Of a stretch of DNA of 49,222 bases, positions 42,913 through 49,222 are shown piece by piece. Each line of letters opens with the position of its first letter. Within the stretch, counting starts at the first letter, position 1. Under the pieces are notes generated by a model. That model was not told where the DNA came from, searched no databases, and saw nothing but the letters and a program-made list of their open reading frames with translations. The position numbers and the translations under genes are program-made. The DNA lies in contig JANSLP010000251.1 in NCBI GenBank assembly GCA_029298735.1, forward strand, positions 1 to 49,222, read 5' to 3'. This DNA comes from Ophiostoma sp. CBS 140.51. Taxonomy: Eukaryota; Ascomycota; Sordariomycetes; Ophiostomatales; Ophiostomataceae.

Positions 42913-44416
42913 GCCACTCGTCGCCGGCTCCGCACCGGCCACGGCGTAATCACGGCGCGACTCTGCCGCCACCGCCGCTTCTACCACCCGTGTCGCTTCT
43001 TCACTGCCTCATCTTCTGCATCTTCCTCGCGCCACAACTTCTATTACAGGCTGGACCGTACGCAACGTTCGCTGCCATCTTGCAAGCGCTGCCGTTTCTT
43101 GCGTTTCAGATGCCGCTGGATGTTGCGCGTAGGCAAATCGCAGGCTGGCGGCGCGGTCGAGCGGAGCTCCCGTCCTTGTTCGAAGACATTGTCCTCTGCT
43201 GCGTGCGATGGGCGTTTATCAACATGGACCCTCGTGTCGGCCGTGTCTTCTTTTCGCGGCCAGTGGCATTGCCGTTCTATCGGTTCCGGCAGTTTACTGC
43301 TTCCGGAGTCAGAGGACTCTTCCGGGCCGCCGTTTCTTACGTTCGGTCCTTTGTCGCATTTCTCCTGCCGCCCTTTGCGTCTCCGTTAATACGACCGACC
43401 GAAAAGCCATTTATTCCTACACTACGTTGGCGGAAACATCACGATGTAAGACGACCATTTCGTACTGTGTTCTCAACCAGGGTCTGACATAGGTTACAGG
43501 AGAACTTTGACGGCATGTGGATTACATACGACAACAGCCGCCCACCGGACATTGTCGTATTCTTCGTTCACGGTAAGCCGCCACACGTTGTCTATAAAGC
43601 ACACTTATCTACGTACTAACACACCCTTTAGGAGGAGGCTTTGTCCTCGGATCATCGCACTTTTACCTCGAGTTTCTTCTCGCATGGGCGACTCTGTTGA
43701 TAGATGGCAGCCCCGGGGACGAGAAGGCCGCGAGCTTCAGCAACCCGGCCATCTTCAGCTTGGACTACACGCTGGCACCCGATGCTCAATTCCCAGCCCA
43801 GATCGACGAAGCTGCCCATGCTTACGCGCATGTACTATCTACGGCGGCACAGGGTGACCCATCACGAGTTGTGGTTGCCGGCGACTCGGCTGGTGGCACC
43901 ATTGTCCTCAGTCTACTGCTGCAAATGTCACAAACACCCTCCTCACCATCGCCCATGGCTCTTCCATTGCCCGGCTTGGCCGTTCTTATCTCGCCGTGGG
44001 TATCTCTTTCGTCTCACAGGTACCGCCGCTCAGCCAACGACTACATTGACGCCGAATCGCTGGTGGACTACGCGGCTCTGTATGCGGGCAGAGCTCCCAG
44101 CCAAAAAAACAAGGCGAGCATGATAGACGCCATCCTCTCGCCTGGCCATTGCAACGAGGCCAAGTGGTGGCGCCGGGCGTGCCCGTATAGGGGCATCTTT
44201 GTAACGTATGGGGAGGAAGAGGTTTTTGCGCCCGAGATCCGCGCATGGGCCGACCGTTTGCAGCCCGACGGCGTGGACGTGCAGACGAGCGTGGACAGTG
44301 GCGGTCTTGGCGTGCACGCCTGGCCAGTGGCCTCGCTGTTTCTGGCGCGAACGAATGCGCAACGGTTTGAGAGTTTGAGGCGGATCGTGGGTGAGATAAA
44401 ACGGAGGATAAATTAG
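42909..44416 (+). CDS. alpha/beta-hydrolase, hormone-sensitive-lipase (acetyl-hydrolase) type, membrane-anchored
   Basis: Three exons: 42909-43445, 43500-43572 and 43632-44416, 464 aa. Intron 1 (GTAAGA...TCTGAC...ACAG) joins RKHHD to ENFDGMWITYD; intron 2 (GTAAGC...CTAAC...TTTAG) joins VVFFVHG to GGFVLGSS. The oxyanion motif HGGGF is at ~203-207, followed by DYTLAPDAQFPAQIDEAAHA, and the nucleophile elbow VVVAGDSAGG has its Ser near residue 289. The catalytic acid would lie in the YGEEEVFAPEIRAW segment (Glu where Asp is usual) and the His in GVHAW. N-terminal LLHCLIFCIFLAPQLLLQAG is a probable membrane anchor, as in the fungal Say1-like sterol deacetylases and related hydrolases. The substrate is not predictable; ester hydrolysis is expected. 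Confidence 0.87.
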
Positions 44417-45028
44417 CCGCCTGTGTATATAACAGAAAAGAAAAGAAAAGAAAAAAAAACATCCAAACAGCACAGACGATCGCCGCTCAGATTAGATCAA
44501 GTAATTAAAACTGTCACGGGCGAGCCACGCAGACATCAGAACCATAGTTTGTTAAGAAACAAGACTCGGCTTCGACCATCGATGCGCGGCGTCTTGTGTT
44601 CGCCTCAAGAGCTCTTTTATCATCACTGCGGCGCCGTTGTTGATCGTCTCATGTACGAGGCCTTCACTCGCAAAAAAAACAGGAGGCACCGCCTTTCACT
44701 TGCACTTGCTCGGCCGTTGCCGGTGTTCGATGTTCGATGGCGAGAGTGAACGCGTGGGCTGGCCAGTCGGATTGTGTCCCCGTTGGATTCGTTGTTTTTT
44801 GGTGCCACGAGACAACGCGCATCACGCGCAAGTTTTGTTGCTGTTGGCTGCACATACCGTTCGACTTGAACAGTTGTCATGTTTCTTCCTTTGTCTTTGG
44901 TTTTTCTCGCCCAACCCTGTGCGCCTGTCGCGTTGCACACGATCTGCGGACCAGCCGTTGTCGTTGAGGATCTGGGCTAGAGGGCGTCGAGTGTGGTCGT
45001 CAAACGCGGCCTTCTGGTTGTCATTGGT

Positions 45029-45052
45029 ATCGATTATATCGATCATATCGAT
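45029..45052. repeat. three ATCGAT palindromes at 9-bp spacing
   Basis: ATCGAT at 45029-45034, 45038-45043 and 45047-45052, separated by tat and cat. Confidence 0.85.
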
Positions 45053-45643
45053 CGCGAACTTTCGGTTCGTCGCTCCGCGTGGCGCGTACTTTAACTCCTG
45101 CGCGTGCCTGATGCAGTCAGCGTTTCTCGCCGTCCATCGCGTCGACCCCTGGTGATCACGGATGGGGAAAGCATAGCCACGCTCGCACGGAGACTGGGGC
45201 CAGGAAAAATAAAACAAAAAGCGCGTTCCAGAGAGAGAGCGAAAGGACTCGTATTCTGCCCGACGGCTCTTTCGGGTTGGGCCCTGTCGGTTAGCTGTCG
45301 ATACAGAAACGTTCGCGTTGCTAGTTGTTGCGTATCTGCAATATAAACGACCTCACGTTCGTACAGAAGCCGTCGCGATATATTCTTTTGTGTTGAGTTG
45401 TGTTGTGGCAAGAATCGAAGGAAAGAAGACATAGCAAAAATTAGACTGATAATAGGGGCGATACAAGCGTTGGGCAGCTCAAGCAGGGCCTGAATCAGGA
45501 AAGCTTGGGCGAATTGGTGGGGGAGAAAAGGGAAGGAGCTCGGGAGGGTGTACGGTTCCTCATTGGACCAATCAGCGGTGCACATTCCACACCCCTCTGC
45601 CCCGCTCCTTGTTTGGAAGTCGCGCCTGGCGCCGCGTCGCGCA

Positions 45644-45649
45644 TATAAA
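45644..45649 (+). promoter_or_regulatory. TATA box (TATAAA) upstream of BUR6
   Basis: TATAAA within gcatataaacggccg, followed downstream by purine-rich then CT-rich DNA. It is 1.1 kb from the start codon, so it implies a long or spliced leader if used for this gene. Confidence 0.35.
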
Positions 45650-46353
45650 CGGCCGCAATGTCCCACGAAAAATCCGATGGCCTGAGGGGGTGAAGCGAAA
45701 AAGGCCGAGAAAAAAGGAAAGAGACAGCAACGACGACAGAGCTTTCGAACTTGCCCCTTACCACACTCCACACAGCTCTGACCTTTTCTCCCCTTCCTGG
45801 CCCCCAAGGCTGCCCTGCCCCTCCAACACGTCAAGAAACACGCCAATCGCAGTGCTTCCTCAGCGAACCTGCCCTATCACATTTTATATCTTCAAGCCTT
45901 CCCTTCCTTCCGCTTTGAGACGATTGAGACGACATACCACGTTTTCTCTCGGCGCCTTCTGCCTCAATTCGTCGACAGTGTTTTGACAGGTGCTCTTGCC
46001 TAATTGCCCAGCACTTGTGCACGGAATAGGCGACTGCTCTTTTTTAGGGTACAAGAGTCCTAGGACTTGATCGATTTCAAGAGGAATATCTTCGAGGTAA
46101 ATATGCACAATCCCCTGCACGATACCACCACACTGTGTCTTTTCTCAGAGCTTTTGGCACTTGTCACTCTTAGTGGTTTTGGCGGCTGCCTACCACATAA
46201 TTGTGACTTGTCGCGAAAAGAATACTCGAATTCGGCTTCCAGTACATTTGCCTGTATGTTGTGTTGTCGGGTTGTTCTTTCCTTGACTGATTGAGAACCT
46301 GAGAACTTGCGGATGTGCCAACTACACCGACAGACAAGCCTGGCCCCACTTCT

Positions 46354-46384
46354 CCCATCCCTCCCCCCATCCCTCCCCCCTCCC
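46354..46384. other. C-rich tract with G-quadruplex potential on the minus strand
   Basis: Six runs of three or more C within 31 nt (CCC, CCC, CCCCCC, CCC, CCCCCC, CCC) separated by 1-2 bases. The complementary strand satisfies the G3+N1-7 quadruplex pattern. It lies in the presumed leader or promoter. Confidence 0.6.
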
Positions 46385-46762
46385 TCGTTCCGTCCTTCCT
46401 GGCGACTCTACTAACACCAATTGTCAGCCAAAGTGCAGAAAAGAGCGGTCTTTGCAGCTCCTGTCTGACGCTTTTTCTTTTACAAGGGAGAACTGGTTCA
46501 AACCAGGCAGGTACGAGCTGTTGCTTTTTTGTCAATTGCCAATTGAAGCAAACTTGCATTGTGGGCCACAGCTGCTGCCGAAAGTACCATAGTCCACAGC
46601 ATCCAACCCGAGTTTTGCCTCTGTTTTTCTTTTGGGCCAAATTAAAAGCCGGGAATTTCGCGCACAGGTCACCACAATCCACCAAGCTCACCCTCTAGAC
46701 TCCCCAAACGGGTCAAGCAAGCTCCCTCCAAAAAAGCGAAAACCCAGTCAATTACAGGCGCC

Positions 46763-47995
46763 ATGTCGAGCGACGGCGGATACGCACCCAAGTCACCGGA
46801 CCTGTCGTCCTTTTTCTCGGACCCGGCACCAACTCAACAACAACAACAACAACATCAACAACACCAGATTCCTGCGTACCACCAGCAACAACCACCATAC
46901 GCACAGCAGCAGCAGCAGTCCTATCCTCCACAGCCGCCGCCGCAGCACCTTCAGCCTCCTTCACAGCAGGGCTACTACCAACCCCCACCACAGCATTATT
47001 CTACCGCACAACAACCTCAGCAGCAGCCGCCCCATAACCTGGGCCAGCTGTCGTCGTTTCTGCAGTCACCGCCCCAGCAGCACCAGCAGACGCCGACATC
47101 ACCGCAGTCGGCACACCAGCAGCAGCAGGCACAGTCGTTTTACGTCCCGCCAGGACCAGCTGCACAGCCGCCGTACTACCAGGGCTACTCTGTGCCTCCG
47201 TACCAGCAACAGCAGCCCGGGCAGCAACAGCAGCAACCGCCATACGGCCAACCGCAGCAGCGGTACCAGTCGCCAACGGATCTCTTTGCACCTTCCGATT
47301 CGTTTTCGAACGACCCATTTTCGACCCTGCAGCAGCCTTCTTACGACCCTCAGCAGCAACAGCAGAACTACGGGCAACAACCCACGTCACCCTTCCCAAA
47401 TACAGAGCAGTCCATCACAGCCGGAGGTGCCATGCCGCCACGAAGATCCGCAGTGGCCGCAGCTGCAGCGGCAGCAGCAGCGGCAGGCCCAGGCCCCGAC
47501 GCAGGAGTGGCCCCGGCTGCTCCTCCCACGCTTGCACCGCCCGCCTCTCACGTCGTGCTCACCTCGCCCGTCCGCACCAAGTTCCCTACTGCACGCATCA
47601 AGCGCATCATGCAGGCGGACGAAGAGGTCGGCAAAGTCTCCCAGCAGACGCCCATCGCTGTCGGCAAAGCCCTCGAGATGTTCATGGTGAACCTCGTGTC
47701 CAAGAGCGCCGATGTCGCCCGCACAAAGAACTCGAAGCGTGTGACAGCCCAGATGCTCAAGCAGGTCGTGGAATCGGATGACCAGTGGGACTTCCTGCGG
47801 GATATCGTCAAGAAGGTCGACCCGGAGGAGAAGCACGGCCGCGGGCCACGCAACAGCACGGGCGGCGCGGCGGCAACCGGTGGCGATGCCAACAGTGGCG
47901 GTCCTGCCAGCGGTACCAAGCTCAAGTTTGAGAGCGATAGTGGCGATGATCAACCCAAGAAGCGTGGACGCCCGGCACGGAAGAAGAAGATCTAG
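46763..47995 (+). CDS. BUR6: NC2-alpha (DRAP1/Bur6) histone-fold transcription cofactor, glutamine-rich
   Basis: A single exon of 410 aa; ATG 46763 begins MSSDGGYAPKSPDLSSFFSD. Residues ~25-220 are Gln/Pro/Tyr-rich low-complexity sequence, followed by an Ala run (~230-240). The histone fold is at ~272-352: KFPTARIKRIMQADEEVGKV, TPIAVGKALEMFMVNLV, NSKRVTAQMLKQVVESDDQW. This is the CBF/NF-Y-like fold of NC2-alpha (Bur6), which pairs with NC2-beta on TBP-DNA to repress or reset RNA polymerase II promoters. The C-terminal tail has a single AT-hook-like core, PKKRGRPARKKK, also usable as a nuclear signal. Yeast Bur6 is about 142 aa, so about 260 N-terminal residues are additional. Dpb3/CHRAC-type subunits are the alternative, but PTARIKRIMQADEEVG favours NC2-alpha. 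Confidence 0.88.
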   Translation: MSSDGGYAPKSPDLSSFFSDPAPTQQQQQQHQQHQIPAYHQQQPPYAQQQQQSYPPQPPPQHLQPPSQQGYYQPPPQHYSTAQQPQQQPPHNLGQLSSFLQSPPQQHQQTPTSPQSAHQQQQAQSFYVPPGPAAQPPYYQGYSVPPYQQQQPGQQQQQPPYGQPQQRYQSPTDLFAPSDSFSNDPFSTLQQPSYDPQQQQQNYGQQPTSPFPNTEQSITAGGAMPPRRSAVAAAAAAAAAAGPGPDAGVAPAAPPTLAPPASHVVLTSPVRTKFPTARIKRIMQADEEVGKVSQQTPIAVGKALEMFMVNLVSKSADVARTKNSKRVTAQMLKQVVESDDQWDFLRDIVKKVDPEEKHGRGPRNSTGGAAATGGDANSGGPASGTKLKFESDSGDDQPKKRGRPARKKKI

Positions 47996-49153
47996 ACGGT
48001 CATAGACGGTCATGGACGGTCTTTGGAACGGGAAAGGATGGGTAATGTTGGGCGTTATGTTTACCAGGGGCGTATTTTACAGCATTGCATTTTTGATAGG
48101 GAGGTGGCTGTTGTCTGCCTTCATTTCACTTATTTTTTTTTATCTTGCATCTTATTATCTAGAAAGCATGGATTTTGAGGAAACATGTTGTGATATTGAT
48201 CACGATATCGATATAGTGGTCTCCTACATAGTCTACTTCGCCATTGTTTTCATGTACGACATTATAACGATCGCATTGAGTTTAGATAGAGCCTGGACGA
48301 TAAGCTTCATGAGAAAGGGTTTCTCGATAATAAAAGTTATGCTGGAAGCGTCGTGATCTACTTACTCTGTTCTGCACATGTCTTTGGCAGTACGGAGGTA
48401 TATTAATTCATATCGTGCCCCCCTTGTTTTTATTTAGCCCTGCATGGTGGGCAGTGCAGTCACACAGTCACGTAAATAGCCTTCTCGTAATGGGACATAG
48501 AAGTCATAGGCAAAACGTCACGAGCATAATCAGAATGCACATAAACCCACAAACTGTTCCTCCTCGTCTCGTAAGTCCCTCGTCCAGCTCAAAAGCTCTC
48601 TTTTCGGTGGGACGCCCTATCCCTAGGCGGGCATAGCTAGCTCGCAACACCCTCGGGCCTGTCGTTTTTAATGGCCTTTTCCCCCCGTATCCTTGCGGCC
48701 TCGTTTTCTTACTCAGTGGCTCTTGCCCCTTTTTCGCCCTTGCACCTGCCATGACTTGCAGTGGACAGTGGATGGACAGGGCTTCAGCGGCCAGGGCAGG
48801 TGCCTGTTCCCAAGGCAAGCACACTACGCTAACCCTGATAGTGCCAGCAAACAATAGAGTCCAGCAATGAACAGATGGGCCGGCAGCCCCACCACCCAAG
48901 ATTGCTTTTGGGTGCTAGCTTGTAGCGAATTACAGGCGAACCGCGTAAAGGAGGACCCCTAATAGCTGCTCCGCGTGGGTCGTAGACCGTGGACCGTGGG
49001 TCGTGGTTGCCTCTTTTGACCCATTTGGCCTCATCCCAAGTCGATGGAAAGAACCACCTGTTCAAACGGCATCGGTACCTTCCCTCTCTGCCTCTGCTTG
49101 GTCTCCTTTTACTCGTGCCACGCCCCCACTTTTTATGGTCACTCGAAAAACTC

Positions 49154-49171
49154 GCACCAACAAGTTGGTGC
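49154..49171. repeat. perfect 8-bp-arm palindrome
   Basis: GCACCAAC (49154-49161), aa, GTTGGTGC (49164-49171). Confidence 0.9.
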
Positions 49172-49172
49172 T

Positions 49173-49204
49173 GGACACCATTTGGGCCGGACACCGTTTG
49201 GGCC
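49173..49204. repeat. two tandem 16-bp units at the window edge
   Basis: GGACACCATTTGGGCC (49173-49188) is followed directly by GGACACCGTTTGGGCC (49189-49204), with one difference. Together with the adjacent palindrome this resembles the terminal part of a repeat or DNA transposon beyond the window, but no coding part is visible. Confidence 0.75.
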
Positions 49205-49222
49205 ACCGAATTCAAAAAAAGA

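Larger units (their letters stand above)
44417..46762 (+). promoter_or_regulatory. 2.3 kb hydrolase 3' flank and BUR6 promoter/leader
   Basis: No CDS recognised. A gaaaa microsatellite (44432-44459) marks the hydrolase 3' flank. A TATAAA at 45644-45649 and CT-rich DNA from about 45750 to 45960 suggest the promoter and a roughly 1 kb leader. A possible leader intron could run from GTAAAT near 46096 to TTACAG at 46757, just before the ATG; this is a guess. Three ATCGAT motifs and a C-rich tract are entered separately. Confidence 0.4.
47996..49222. other. 3' flank of BUR6 and repeat-bearing right edge
   Basis: The first 350 nt are AT-rich and probably 3' UTR; an apparent 114-codon hydrophobic frame (48012-48356) is not credible. 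From about 48580 the DNA becomes GC-rich without a gene. Near 48970-49010 there are repeats of cgtgg/gtcgt units, and near the edge a palindrome and a tandem repeat (separate entries). Confidence 0.4.

Noticed and set aside
45091..45846. 251-codon minus-strand ORF upstream of BUR6
   Set aside because: No protein-like pattern or start support, and it spans the presumed promoter and TATA box.
46480..46515. tRNA T-arm-like CTGGTTCAAACCAG
   Set aside because: Only a small palindrome; the remaining cloverleaf is missing.
48012..48356. 114-codon hydrophobic ORF downstream of BUR6
   Set aside because: Begins 15 nt after the BUR6 stop in AT-rich 3' UTR-like DNA. Its hydrophobicity is explained by T-rich codons and no family is recognised.

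Overview
The window looks like nuclear DNA of a filamentous ascomycete, probably a Sordariomycete. Genes carry one or two short introns (about 54-100 nt) with GTAAGT-like donors, CTRAC branch points and YAG acceptors. Coding regions are GC-rich and leaders pyrimidine-rich. The proteins (Zn2Cys6 regulator, DUF5321-like mitochondrial protein, Q-rich NC2-alpha, long separase) fit this group. No bacterial-style operon, CRISPR array, convincing tRNA or rRNA was found.

Layout. (1) 1-4.1 kb is an accessory, decaying patch: the 3' coding end of a LINE-type retrotransposon running off the left edge, two members of a small fungal family with an H...NC motif pair (both damaged), and between them an APH-type kinase-like gene broken by a frameshift and a stop codon. 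(2) 4.6-17.4 kb is ordinary gene-rich sequence: inositol monophosphatase (-), a single-pass membrane protein (-), a Rab5-type GTPase (-), ribosome-biogenesis factor KRI1 (+) and a large Zn2Cys6 regulator with polyglutamine (-). (3) 17.4-26.2 kb has no convincing gene. It is partly a long purine/pyrimidine-skewed leader or promoter of the regulator, plus a candidate small plus-strand unit near 23.6-24.4 kb. (4) 26.2-44.4 kb is gene-rich: separase (-), a DUF5321-like mitochondrial membrane protein (+), a SIRT4-like sirtuin (-), an MMT-type cation diffusion facilitator (+), xylulokinase (+) and an HSL-type alpha/beta hydrolase (+). (5) 44.4-49.2 kb holds a 2.3 kb promoter/leader, the NC2-alpha gene (BUR6-like) with a long glutamine-rich N-terminus, and a right flank with a perfect palindrome and 16-bp tandem repeats.

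The genes do not form a biosynthetic cluster. They are mostly core housekeeping genes (cell cycle, ribosome assembly, endocytosis, transcription, inositol and pentose metabolism). Three neighbours at 33.8-39.5 kb all look mitochondrial. ORF lists that accept GTG/TTG/CTG starts mislead here, so I checked the actual ATG and splice sites by eye and give exon boundaries for each spliced gene. Homology statements come from recognising families, not from a database search.
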